Below are positions 1-10,135 of a stretch of 64,000 nucleotides of DNA, one piece after another (positions within the stretch are counted from its first letter, which is position 1; each line of letters begins with the position of its first letter). The DNA lies in contig CM042141.1 in NCBI GenBank assembly GCA_023376005.1, positions 98,851,597 through 98,915,596 of the forward strand, read 5' to 3'. The position numbers were made by a program, and so were the translations under genes. Below the pieces are notes generated by a model. It searched no databases, was not told where the DNA came from, and saw only the letters and a list, made by a program, of their open reading frames with translations. The stretch is from Doryteuthis pealeii (taxonomy: Eukaryota; Mollusca; Cephalopoda; Myopsida; Loliginidae).

Positions 1-4
1 GGTA

Positions 5-65
5 TCATCGTTTGCTGCCTGCTCCTTGTTCAAGAAAACTATTAACCAAGGAATAAAGAAGAGGA
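5..65 (-). CDS. CEP20: CEP20 terminal coding exon 4
   Basis: Acceptor TTTATTTCAG ends at 66. The exon completes the split Val codon, reads PLLYSLVNSFLEQG and ends with TGA at 7-5. The PLLY block corresponds to the vertebrate IPLLYGILAHFL segment, so this is the true last exon rather than chance read-through. Confidence 0.9.
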
Positions 66-3000
66 CTGAAATAAAGAGAGAAAAAAATGTTTTATTTCAT
101 ATCTATAATTCATGAATATATTTACAAGGGTAATCCCAAAGGTAAGGTCTAAAAATATGAAATGTTTATTGTTTACTAAAAGTGGCTAACCAGCATCGCC
201 TGGGTAGAGTGGGAGGAAACCTTGGTATATTGATTTATCTACTTTTAAGATTTACAAATGCTGGACATTTCTGAATAGAATTTCAATGCTATTTATATGT
301 ATATTTTAATCTTTAAATATCTTCTGAAATATAAATCAAATCTTCATAATTTTTGCACAAAAAGCAAAAACCGATGATATTTAATGTGCATATATTTTAC
401 TTAGTCGTTAATTGTTTTATTTTCAGTTTCATCTGGACATACATATATACATACATACACACCAACTGCCTTTTATATATTAGAATTGATTGTCAATGAT
501 GTTTCCATCATTTTAAAGTTTGAATTTGTATCTATTTTTCTACATAATCCCTATTCGGTTGGTGCATTTTTTTAGGCACTGTGACAGTTTTTGTATGCCT
601 ATGTCATACTGGCTCCTTAACAAATCATTAAAGAAGTGTTGAACCTCATTGTCATTGCAAACTCCCTACACTACTTGTGAACGTTTTTGACATCCATGCA
701 CAACTCGCCATACACTTTTGTTAATTGGCAATGAGTTTTAATTGGTTTAATGCCTTTTGCATTCAAAAGCCAAATAACTACATGAACTTCATACTTGATA
801 GTTGTATTAATCAGGAGCTACATCATAAAACACTGCCAAAGCAAGGCATGTGCAGTGGCAGGCATAGGTGCATGCCCAACAATCACAAGACTGTTGCCAA
901 TAGCCACATGAACAGTTCCCCTGCATCACCAGCATTTTGGAGACATTACTTTTGCGATTACCCACATACATATAAAAAGACTATAACAATTTTATAATGT
1001 CAAATAAATGAATATTCATAATTATATTCTTTTTAATTGAATTTAATATTTTTAATACTTTCATTTGTAATAATAACAACCATAATTACTGCCTATAAAA
1101 AAGGACAATTTTCTTTTTCATGTTATAATTTTTATTGGTGTTCATTTTATTAATTTTGATAAATTTAGATTTTTCTGAGTAAATTAGATTTTCTCTGACA
1201 TAATCATGAAAATCAATTTTTCTTTTTCATTTTATACATCTTATAAAATCTTACATTTTATAAAGGTGACATTTTACAAAATCTTCATAAAGCTTACATT
1301 AAACATTTACATTTCATAAAGCTTTCATTTTAAGCTTCTTAAAAAAGCTTGCATCTTATAAAGCTTACGTTTTTTAAGCTTCTAATAAAAAAGTTACATT
1401 TTAAGCGTCTTAGGAAAACTTTCATTTTATAAAGCATACATTTTATAAAGTTTCATTTTATAAAGCTTACATTTTAAACTTCTCATAAAAGCTTGCATTT
1501 TATAATGCTTTCATTTTAAGTTTCTTAGAAAAGTTTACATTTTTAAAAGATTTCCTTTTATAAAGCTTACATTTTTTAAGCTTCTTATAAAAGCTTACTT
1601 TTTATAAACCTTTGATTTTATTAAAAAAATGTAAGCTTTTTATAAAGGATTACATTTTTTTAAGCTTCTTATAAAATCTTTAATTTTATAAAACTTACAT
1701 TTTAAGCCTTTTTATAAAAGCTTTCATTTTATAAAGTTTATTTTTTAGGCTTCCTATTAGAACTTAAATTTTAATCTTCTCATAAAAGCTTACATTTTAT
1801 AAAGCTTACATTTTAACCTTTCTATAAAAACTTACATTTCAGAAAGCTTTCATTTTATAAAACTTACATTTTAAGCTGCTCATAAAAGCTGAAATTTTCT
1901 AAAGCTTACATTTTCAATCTTCCTATGAAAGTCTTTTTTTAAAGTTTCTCATTAAAGCTTACATTTCAAGCTTTTTATAAAAATCTACATATACTTACAC
2001 AGAACCTGTTTCCTTGTTTGCAGTAACATTGAGTTCATTTTCCATAAAAGGTCGTTTAAGACGCATCTCGGATTGACCAGTTTCTTAAAAGAAGAATTAA
2101 TTAGCGAATGTAGAAAGTGTATTACAAATGATGCTCAGAATCACATTAATATACTGCAAGTATATTTTACTTACCACAATTTAGTAAATTTTTATTAATA
2201 AAGATTGTACATGATTTTAAACATGACTATACGTATATAGTTACCACCACTCCCCACAACGAGCAAGATGTAACACAAGGTCAATTCTTAAGCAGAGTTT
2301 AACAGGTTTGAATTTAGAGTTTTCCTTATCCAAGACCAGTTGTCATACCATGATTAAGTTGTCATTTTTTTTGAAAACCCCACCAAATATAACTCCGCCA
2401 ATTTTTGGAATTGGAAGCTCAAATTTTGGGGATTATTTAACTTTAACATAGTCCACACCTAGACCAAATTTCAGAAAAATTTAAGGGGATGGGTGACAAT
2501 TTTACTTTTTTCTGGGTGATTTGACATGGAATTACCCAAGGACAACAGTCAGGAAAAATCAAAATTTTTTTTTTTTTAAACTTACCAGCCATAAAAACTG
2601 AAGCTGTGTGTTTGTATTTGTTAAATTCCAGATATTCTTGAATCAATTCATTGATGATCAGATTTTCATTTGAAAGGGGAGGCTTTTCCGAGGAACACTC
2701 ATCCAAAACACTAAACATTTCTGCTCGGATCTGGGATTTGATTCGGTCTAAAACTCCTCTCTTCTTCAAACTTTCAGAAATAGCTGCAAAAAGTAAAGAT
2801 TATATTAATTTCCAAGTATCTTTATTATAATGGAGATTCAGTGTATGTCTGTCTGTCTGTCTGTAACTGAAACTACGTCACTGTTTAAATCACAATACTA
2901 TCAGAAAATGTGTAAGTTTATCAATGAGTATTTAATTTATAGTCAAAATCATTAATACATAGAATAAATCTTATTTATTAATGGTGTCTCTATGAAAATA

Positions 3001-6000
3001 TGAGTTAGATTTGCCTCAAAACAGCCCATGTTATTAGTATTTTTTTAAATCCTGCAATGTGTCTTATATATAACTAAGACACTAAAGGTCTACATAATAT
3101 ATGTATAATATATATATATATGTATAATATATATATAATATATATATTATACACATAATATATGTATAATATATATATATATTATACACATAATATATGT
3201 ATAATATATATATATTACATATATATATTAATTTACATACCGGTTTTAATAAAACCAGGTTTAATAAATAATTACTTGGTGTTATTGATCTCTAATATTA
3301 CTGTTTTATTCTCCAACGTACGTGGGCATGCCTACAAAGTCAGAAAACAGCGCTGCTCACGTGATTTTTGGAAACATTTTTTCATGCTCAGAATTGCGGA
3401 GGCATGGAATAAACTGCCCGCGTCTGTTGTAGGCTGCCGAAGCACTGAATTTTTCAAAGCCTCCATGCTTCCTGTAGTCCGCCGACACTATACCTGATGC
3501 CACTCTCCACATACATATGCACACACGCGCACACATACATGCACTTTACTACTGTAAACTGTTCATGTTCCTGGCACTAATACATTATTCTGTGTACTTG
3601 ACATGAGACTTTGATGAGTTGTGGTGCACCTGAGCACTGTACACAATAAATTTCATTATTATTTTTTATTTTCATTATTAAAATCAATACAATGAATGAT
3701 TTTATATAGAAACCAATTAAAATATAATTAAGATAAGTGTAATCTTTTTATATGTGTTCTTATTTAATTCCGTTAGTCTTTCTAATTTAACATATTTCAT
3801 TACATTAAAACGTAAACACTTATACACGGAGGGCGCATATTTTTGCTAGTATATATAAAGAAAGTAATTCTACCAAACTGTATTGCTAGTAAAAATAATA
3901 AGATGGAATCCAACTACCAAATCAGGTAGATATAAAAACACCAGGCAAAAGGGAGAATTAGAAATACAGAAAGCAGACACCAGCAAACAGAGATGAAAGA
4001 AAAAGTTAAAAAAGAATACCTCAGATGAACAAGAAAATTTCTAGAAACCAAGCTCTGCAGCAGAAATCTCATCAAGGGAATAAATACTTGGGTCATCACC
4101 ATTATAAGATACTCTGGACCATTCTTAAAATGGACATGATAGGAACTTAGACAGATAAACCAAAAGACAAGAAAATTAATGATGATGCACAAGGCATTAC
4201 ACCCAAGAGATGATAGAGAGACAGACCATATGTATCAAGAAAAGAAGGTGAAAGAGGTCTCATCAACACTGAGGATTGCGTAAATGCAACAATCCAAGAA
4301 AACACAAAAAATAAAAAGGAAACATTATAAGTATAAAAAATAGTTATTTATAATTAGTTATTTATAATTAGTTAGATATAATTTATAGCTATATATAAAG
4401 TATTTCTATCTATTACAAATGATAGATGGGACCCTAACAGGTACTACTACTTTGGGTCAGAGTGCACCAGGGAGTAATGGCAATGAAGGGGGTACTCCAC
4501 ACTCCCCAAATTTCCAGAACTGGAACCTGACCATCAGATGTAGTTTCATATCATACCCATGTTACATACACAAATATAGATATCTCCCGATTCACTAACT
4601 CAGCAATTCAATTCGCGCACACACCGCAATAAAGAGATATACTCGCCAACAAAATAAAATATAAGTTGCTGATGCTAAACGGAAGTTTACTCAATGGTAG
4701 CCTAAAACAAAGTGACCAAAATAATTCATTTCTACGCATAGGCTCCAAATGAACTTCCGGCTGGAAAACAAGAATTCCAAAACAAGAAAGAAAATAATAT
4801 TGTAAATAAAATTCACATTTCAATCCAATCCAATTCGCGGGTGAAATGAAAAAAATCTCAGTTGATCCGATTTTGGGTTCCGACATCCTATATAAAGTTG
4901 GCTTTGAAAAGCCGACAAGTCAGAGATACCCGGGACAGTCCACATCACAAAGGAAGCCGGTGTCACAAAATTCTACACCTTAGGTCGACCGACCTATATC
5001 TCTCACCTACCCCCTAACCTCATGACCCTTACTACCGACCGACTCTTAAAGGGGCAACCTCCTACAACAACAAGAGTACACCAACTATGATACACGATAC
5101 AAACCCGCTATAGACTTCAGAATACCAAAACACAAAATTCTGCCCACATCACCACCCCACTACAACTGACTCGGCCACTGGACCCTTCACTGACTTCATC
5201 ACCATACGTCGCAACTATCACCAAAATCAGACTTTCTCTACTAAATTCACTTTCAGCTTTTCGTCACCTTTTCATGTTCCTTTTTCCAATAAAATTGTTG
5301 AAACTTAAAATCTGTGTTTGTTTTTCCTCGTCACCATACGCATCATACTAACCCTGTTTATAACACCCAGGATACCCCTTTTTGATGGGAGGTGGTTTTA
5401 CCTAGAGTGGTAGTACCAGTTAGATGTTTAAAAATTATTCCTATTCAACAAGACTGTGTATAAAAAAAATTAAAAAATCTTAAAAAACAACTATGCAAAA
5501 ATATGTAAATATGAACGTACAAAGAATGCAATTCCCTAACCTCTAGGCATAAAATAACCCTAGACGGTTGACATGCCATTAAATCAATCAATCAAAATCA
5601 AAAACAAAACAAACGGAAACAATTTCTCTGAATTTTTGAGATGAGGCTTGATAATTAGAATTATTTGGATTATTCAGACTATTGTCCTCACCTTTATTGT
5701 TATCTGGACAATGTTTCAGCCGATGTGCCCTCCGGCCTTCTTCAAGTATTTCTTGTCGGACTCGGGGATCTTCTCGATTATGACAAGAATGTTCCAGAGT
5801 TCAAAAAGAAGGTTTCCAAGTTCAAGAAGGCTCCCGAGTCTGACAAGAAATACCCGAAGAAGACTGGAGGGCACATCGGCCAAAACGTTGTACAATAAAG
5901 ATGAGGACAATAGTCCGAATAATCCAAATAAAACAAATGGCAACAATTCGTACAAGCCCCCAATTAATTTAAACTTATTTTTAAAAATGCTGGGTTTTTT

Positions 6001-6581
6001 GTTGTTGATTGGGGGGGGGGGGGAGGGGTAAATTAACATTCTCGGGTGAAAAGAATAAAATTTAACCACATGATGACTTGCTATAACCAAAAGATTAAGT
6101 AAAAAAAAAAAAATTTATCCAACCTGTTCATCACGGGTAGAATTTGACACAATTCACAAGTATGGGGCATCCAGCGAAGATCGAACTCGCTATTCAGTAG
6201 TGGATCTGCGAGATTAGTTTGCTAATAATTACACTACAACAGGATTAAGGATACACAAAAACGTTATTTTTATACAAGTGTGATTTTACAAATATATATT
6301 ATAATTTAATCTATAGTTTATTGATAAATCAACCTCACGTTATAAATCATTGTACAAAACAAAGGAGGTTTATAATGTAAATATTGTTTGTTTTGTACAA
6401 TAGGCTTCAACTTGCGCCTTTCCTCAAGACACAACCCGCCATCAACCAACTTTTATTGAAATTAAGCCTACAGTAGACACCTCTCAATAACAAAAATGGA
6501 GTAATAAAATACAAACTGCCCGTACCAAACTTAATATTCCAAACAAAACTTACCGTTTTTTAAATCACCAACTTGCGCCAT
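5..6581 (-). CDS. CEP20: CEP20 (FOPNL/FOR20), complete four-exon gene
   Basis: Centrosomal protein 20, a LisH-domain protein of the FOP/OFD1-related family. In other animals it sits at centriolar satellites and basal bodies and is needed for ciliogenesis. Exons on the minus strand are 6554-6581, 2586-2783, 1999-2083 and 5-65, joined in phases 1, 1 and 2, giving 123 codons and a TGA stop. The frame starts MAQVGDLKN and contains KKRGVLDRIKSQIRAEMF, then a LisH motif at about residues 49-77 (NLIINELIQEYLEFNKYKHT). It then reads ETGQSEM (76-82) and ends with VPLLYSLV and a Gly/Lys/Arg tail. These blocks follow the vertebrate family order. Vertebrate CEP20 is about 174 aa; this form stops shortly after the PLLY segment and lacks the basic tail. 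The start ATG is the only Met in exon 1. Introns are about 3.8, 0.5 and 1.9 kb and full of repeats. The polyadenylation site lies outside the window. Confidence 0.95.
176..484 (-). mobile_element. Helitron-like non-autonomous element, family C, copy 1
   Basis: On the minus strand the element starts TCTAATATATAAAAGGCAG at 484. It ends with a decayed hairpin (CTACCCAGG...TGGTTAG) followed by TTTTAG at 176 and a T. It matches the two halves of the element at 14609-16222 and lacks the mariner found there. It lies in CEP20 intron 3 and has no coding capacity. Confidence 0.6.
1243..1990. repeat. AT-rich minisatellite with recurrent AAGCTT in CEP20 intron 3
   Basis: Irregular tandem repeat built from variants of TTATAAAGCTTACATTTTA and TTCTCATAAAAGC over about 750 bp. 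AAGCTT recurs many times. Period is roughly 20-45 bp, too irregular to fix by eye. It ends about 10 bp from the exon 3 donor. Confidence 0.75.
1999..2083 (-). CDS. CEP20: CEP20 coding exon 3
   Basis: Acceptor CTTTTAAG (ends 2084), donor GTAAGT (starts 1998), 85 bp. It encodes ETGQSEMRLKRPFMENELN and following residues, matching the ESGQ...FLIHELN segment of vertebrate CEP20. Confidence 0.93.
2236..2360 (-). repeat. SINE S1 tail fragment in CEP20 intron 2
   Basis: Contains the S1 tail (TTACCACCACTCC, AGATGTAACACAAGGTC, GGAGTTTAACAGG-like blocks) shared with copies at 55.5, 56.5 and 58.3 kb. The tRNA-like head is missing. Confidence 0.65.
2586..2783 (-). CDS. CEP20: CEP20 coding exon 2 (LisH motif)
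   Basis: Acceptor TTTTTGCAG ends at 2784 and donor GTAAG begins at 2585. The 198-bp exon opens with the last two bases of a split Ala codon and closes with the first base of a split Glu codon. It encodes the conserved N-terminal helix and the LisH dimerisation motif. A Helitron-like end lies only 35 nt away on the intron side of the acceptor. Confidence 0.96.
3098..3230. repeat. TA-rich microsatellite with short palindromes
   Basis: Repeats of ATATAATATATGTATAAT and TATACACATAATATATG inside a Helitron-like element. No coding meaning despite being open in one frame. Confidence 0.85.
3312..3685 (+). mobile_element. LINE L1 3' end (reverse transcriptase C-terminus plus 3' UTR)
   Basis: The frame RGHAYKVRKQRCSRDF, then HFFMLRIAEAWNKLPASVV, is the C-terminal segment typical of non-LTR retrotransposon polyproteins. 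A CA-rich 3' UTR follows, ending in an AATAAA region and an ATT-rich tail. The minus-strand copy at 18.2-18.9 kb shares both protein and UTR. 5'-truncated and non-functional. Confidence 0.82.
4560..5365 (+). mobile_element. Solo LTR (806 bp) with 4-bp target duplication
   Basis: Begins TGTTACATAC and ends TTTATAACA, flanked on both sides by CCCA (4556-4559 and 5366-5369). CTATATAAAG at 4888 looks like a TATA box and AATAAA at 5288 like a polyadenylation signal, so the order U3-R-U5 reads on the plus strand. It interrupts an R4 repeat fragment (from about 4430). No internal retrotransposon genes are adjacent, so it is a solo LTR. It lies in CEP20 intron 1, antisense to the gene. Confidence 0.72.
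5640..5935. mobile_element. Fold-back element FB, full inverted pair
   Basis: The left part (ATTCAGACTATTGTCC, then GATGTGCCCTCCGGCC and TTCTTGTCGGACTCGGG) is repeated in reverse complement on the right (CCCGAGTCTGACAAGAA, GGAGGGCACATCGGCC, GGACAATAGTCCGAAT). Related arms occur at 45.6, 46.7, 53.1-53.5, 54.1 and 63.6 kb. Frames across it are open on both strands because of the inverted symmetry, which is not evidence of a protein. Confidence 0.8.
6155..6245 (-). repeat. SINE S3 (tRNA-derived head)
   Basis: The reverse strand reads a TGTAATTATTAGC A-box-like segment and a GAGTTCGATCTTCGC B-box-like segment, then GGATGCCCC. Matches 9340-9440 and 54445-54530. Confidence 0.65.
6554..6581 (-). 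CDS. CEP20: CEP20 coding exon 1
   Basis: Start codon at 6581-6579, nine codons plus one base, then the donor GTAAG at 6553. A CG-containing 5' flank follows upstream (about 6582-6620). I see no clear TATA box there. Confidence 0.93.
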
Positions 6582-6891
6582 TTTTTTTATTGACACGCTG
6601 TTGCGAAGGAACGGACTGTAAAGCTAGCCTTTTATTTATTTTTACTTAATGCTTTAGCAATTCCATTTTGAAACTTAGAAAGTCTTTTGTAAATATAAAC
6701 ATTTCTAGATTTTAAATCGAAATGATCAAGAAGAACTTAGTTTAACAACTCAATATTTATTAGTTATATGTTGTCATAACTTCGTAATAAATAGAAAATA
6801 ATTTTACAGTGGAAGGGAGATAACTTCTGTTGGTTAGCTGAATTCCAGGTTTTAAAAAAATCTTAAATCAAAGGCTATAAAATGTCTTTTA

Positions 6892-6892
<1 letters not shown>

Positions 6893-6953
<61 letters not shown>
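6893..6953. repeat. (TA)n microsatellite
   Basis: About 30 TA units just upstream of the CEP20 promoter side. Similar tracts sit at 8240-8288, 25607-25643, 47990-48032, 48222-48280 and 48501-48536. Confidence 0.95.
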
Positions 6954-6956
<3 letters not shown>

Positions 6957-6974
6957 ATACCCAAAAATTGTCTA

Positions 6975-7950
6975 CTTAAGTCTGCTAATGTTTTTAAAAA
7001 AAGAATTAGAATTAATTAAATCGATTATTTAAGGTCAAACTTTTGTCTAAATCGATAAGTAGTAAATAATAACCATAAATAAAAAAGCAATATTACACAT
7101 TTAATTCATTTTTAATACATTTAAAACGAATGTTTTGGTCAATTTCGATCGCGTTCGGCCATTAACACTCTTGTATTATGGTGTGTTTACAAAATTCATG
7201 TAACATTTGCGATTTTAAAAAATTTACCAAAATCAGGGAATTAGCCGATTTTAATGAAAGTTTCAGTATTGATTTATCAATTAATGAATTTTATAATGCA
7301 TCAGTTATTTTATTTCAAAACTTTAATTAAATATTTTTGCTATGAAAAATATATATAAAATTCATTTAAAATATAAATATTTAAAATACGTTTAAAATGT
7401 TATATTTTTAGATTCTAGAAATAAATATCTATTTAATGCAAACCTTATTTTAGTCAAACAAAGTATAAGTTTTGAAGAAAAATTCTATTGAATATTTATT
7501 CCCCCCCTCCCCTTTTTAAGCAGAAAAATATCGATGTATAATTTTTTTCTTTTATAAGATAATAGCTAATTAAATAATTATCGAAATGAGTGAAAAAGAA
7601 ATCTTCAAAAAAAATTTTTTTTTAATTTTTTTTTTACATTTTATTTTCCGATTTTCGGTACTTAGTTTCTCATAAAATATTCCCCTTAAAAATTTTTTTT
7701 TTTTATTCACAACTTCGGTCTTTTATCTTTTTATTTCTACTGTAATTAGTATCAAACGCTGACCAATTCGCCGAGATTTTCCGCCCCCAAAATAAGGTGG
7801 TCAGAATTAAGTGACCTGAAAAAACTCAGAAAGTTTTGAAATAAAATGAATAATGTATTATAAAGTTCATTCATTGATAAATCAGCACTGAAAATTTCAT
7901 TAAAATCTGATAATTCCCTGATTTTTGGTAAATTATTTCAATGATAAGAC
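6975..7950 (-). mobile_element. Degraded internal copy of the hAT-like element of 33160-34208
   Basis: Reverse complement of the interior of the 33-kb element. Shared blocks include TCTAAATCGATAAGTAGTAA, TTTACCAAAATCAGGG at 7224 and its inverted partner CCCTGATTTTTGG near 7916. The terminal GGTACTGGC repeats and a target duplication are not seen, so the ends are lost. Confidence 0.65.
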
Positions 7951-7990
7951 AGCGATATAACAAATATAAAGTGAGTAGAGCAAATTTATT

Positions 7991-8234
7991 ATAATAATGG
8001 TACACAGTAATAACCTACTCGAGTTTCACCATAAGGATCTTCAGGGTTAAATCCACTGGATTAATCAAGATATTGATTAATTGCAGTCAATTGCACGTAT
8101 GTATTTTTTGTGATCGCAAAAAAAAAATACACACATGCAATCGACTGCAATTAATCAATATCTTGATTAATCCAGTGGATTTAACCCTGAAGATCCTTAT
8201 GGTGAAACTCGAGTAGGTTATTACTGTGTACCAT

Positions 8235-8240
<6 letters not shown>
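7991..8240. mobile_element. 250-bp near-perfect palindrome (fold-back MITE)
   Basis: Left arm 7991-8110 pairs with right arm 8121-8240 with only a handful of mismatches (ATAATAATGGTACACAG against CTGTGTACCATTATTAT). The centre is A/T-rich. A (TA)n tract follows directly. No coding capacity. Confidence 0.85.
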
Positions 8241-8290
<50 letters not shown>

Positions 8291-8377
8291 ATAAAGAAAA
8301 GGCTTAAACATGTTAATGGTTATGAATTTATTTTAAGTGAAAGATTCTCATCTTTAGGCTTCCTCAGACCATTAGTT

Positions 8378-8640
8378 GGAGGTGCATTAGAGTTGTAGGA
8401 AATGGACTCGTCGACCCGAGTTCAAATCCTGGACGAAGCTACAGTTCACATAGCACTAATACTCTTGGGAAAGGTATGAATCCAACTATTCTCCCTCCCA
8501 CTATGGGTAAATAATAGAGCAGACTTTAACCTAGGTTAGATAACCAGTGTAGCAGAAGGTAAACTCTGAATTCAAACCTGTTAAACTGTGCTTAAAAATT
8601 GACATGGAGACACAAGTGGTGTGTGTTACCTCTGTGAAGG
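8378..8640 (+). repeat. SINE S1, copy with shortened head
   Basis: GGAGGTGC head, ATGGACTCGTCGACC, B-box-like GAGTTCAAATCCTGG, then CTTGGGAAAGGTATGAATCC and the S1 tail. About 14 bp of the A-box region are missing relative to 56549-56836. Confidence 0.75.
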
Positions 8641-9034
8641 CTAGAGGAGGGTCTAAGAGGATTTGACTTCAGCACTTCCTTGCACCCACCTGTTGACAAG
8701 GGAGACAATCACCTGTTGTGTACCCTATTAGTCATGAGATCTAATTCCAATAAAGTGATGGTTCACCATAGGATTTATTTATATGTCCTCCATGTCCTCA
8801 AATCTCTTACTCTTGTGATGAATTTTCAGTTTAGGAAACAAGAAAAAAATCACATGAGCAAGGTTGACTGGTTGGTTGGTTGGTTGGATTTTCCAGCATG
8901 TCAACCCTGTTGGGTTATTTTATGCCAAAGACATTTTGTTTTATTCATTCTTGTTAGGTATTCTTTTTTTTTCTTTTTCTTTCAAACTCAATTTTCTTTT
9001 AAACACATTTTTTAATACTCATTTTTTATCTATT

Positions 9035-9105
9035 TAACCCATAGATGGGATCCTAATGACTCTGGGTCAGAGTGGACCTGGGAGTAATGGCGATAAATGG
9101 AGCTA
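9035..9105 (+). repeat. R4 repeat terminal fragment
   Basis: TTTAACCCATAGATGGGA and CTCTGGGTCAGAGTGGACC followed by GGGAGTAATGG, the start of the R4 family that is much longer at 20.8, 39.5, 45.8 and 56.1 kb. Confidence 0.7.
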
Positions 9106-9339
9106 TGTTTGGAAGTTGTTGCACTTGCACAATCTTCTGTTTCACCAAATTCCGAATTATTTTTCTAAAATTTAAAAAATCTTAAATGTTAGTTTGAATA
9201 CTTTTTTTTATCACACAACATATATAGTCAAGGTTGGATGTATGGGGCACCCAGTGAGACTCGAACTCACTAGTAATGGTTTGTTCTACCTAGGGAACCC
9301 ATATTTCATTTAGTTATTTATTTAACTTTCCTTAGTTAT

Positions 9340-9440
9340 GGCACAAGGCCAGATGTATGGGGCACCCAGTGAGACTCGAACTCACTAGTAATGGTTTGTT
9401 AGACTAGCCTGCTAACCATTACACTATGTGAGGAGCACCT
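9340..9440 (-). repeat. SINE S3 copy, with a partial duplicate at 9226-9275
   Basis: The reverse strand gives TGTAATGGTTAGCAGG (A box) and GAGTTCGAGTCTC (B box), then ACTGGGTGCCCC. The B-box end is repeated about 110 bp away, a local duplication. Confidence 0.75.
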
Positions 9441-9486
9441 CCTAGAGATGTCATTTACTAAGCTATTTGCTTAGATATGGCACACG

Positions 9487-9600
9487 TTGCTTACAATACC
9501 TGCTGTGGCTTAAGTGATCACCCATCTAAGTATTGAACAGATTTATTGCTGCTTAACTTCGGTGATCAAGCAGGAACCGATACTTCCAACGTGTCTTGAC
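9487..9600 (-). pseudogene. 5S rRNA-like relic
   Basis: The reverse strand aligns by eye to metazoan 5S rRNA over nearly its whole length: CCTGCTTGATCACCGAAG, AAGTTAAGCAG (box A, usual AAGCTAAGCAG), ACTTAGATGGGTGATC (box C, usual ACTTGGATGGGAGACC) and GTATTGTAAGC at the 3' end. Many substitutions, including in the conserved loops, make a functional rRNA unlikely. It may be a 5S pseudogene or the head of a 5S-derived SINE. Confidence 0.75.
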
Positions 9601-9704
9601 GGTCAGTTACACCATGTAGTTAATGTGTACAGTTTTGAAAGGGTCAGATTTAAAAGATAGACATTTTTTTTAAAAAGAGTTATCTCCCTTTAACTGTATT
9701 TTGA

Positions 9705-9966
9705 CTTAGTTTTGCACAGTATTACAACGTTTGATCTGTTTACTTTAGAGCTATTGCTAATAGTTCAATATGTAAAAAGTATAATAAACTTGATTTAATT
9801 GTCTCTCCCTCTTTTTTTTCTTTCTTTTCATTATGTTCGATTGAAAAAGATTATGGTTATCGCTTCTGTGCGCTCAATCTTTTGTCTTTTCATTATGTTC
9901 AATTGAAACAGATTAGCGTTATCACTTCCGCACACTCACCCCCTTCTCTCTATCTTTCCCCTACTC

Positions 9967-9998
<32 letters not shown>

Positions 9999-10135
9999 GC
10001 TTATTATATTTTTTCTGTGTAGCATGTTCTTTTTATTCCGTTTATTCCTTTATAATAAAAACGGAATGGCCCATTATTTAGCTGAGGTGACAATAAAAAA
10101 ATAAGAATTCGGCGGATAAGCAACACCAGATAATC
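9705..10135 (-). repeat. Family D repeat copy (inverted)
   Basis: Reverse complement of the 37778-38263 element: shares CTGATTATCTGGTGTTGC, CACCTCAGCTAAATAATG, the AGAAAG-rich purine tract and ATAGCTCT...GTAAACA. The TC-type end is missing. Contains a (CTTT)n tract at 9966-9996. Confidence 0.65.

Larger units (their letters stand above)
2819..3849 (+). mobile_element. Helitron-like element, family B2, copy 1, carrying a LINE fragment
   Basis: Starts with TC after A at 2818 (TCTTTATTATAATGGAG) and ends GGAGGGCGC..TTTTTGCTAG followed by T at 3850. This fits Helitron rules: TC start, CTRR end, A/T target. The same ends occur at 11997 and 13205. Internally it holds a TA-rich microsatellite (about 3098-3230) and a LINE 3' end (about 3312-3685) absent from the second copy. 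No Rep/helicase frame. Confidence 0.7.

Noticed and set aside
1243..1990. CRISPR-like regular repeat array
   Set aside because: Units are irregular with no unique spacers of constant length, in an animal genome; it is a minisatellite.
3162..3497. 111-codon open frame starting in a TA repeat
   Set aside because: The first half is microsatellite; the second half is the C-terminus of a 5'-truncated LINE. Not a host gene.
5648..6090. Long open frames on both strands with basic and proline-rich composition
   Set aside because: They are produced by a fold-back repeat (FB) whose arms recur at five other places; both strands being open reflects the inverted symmetry.
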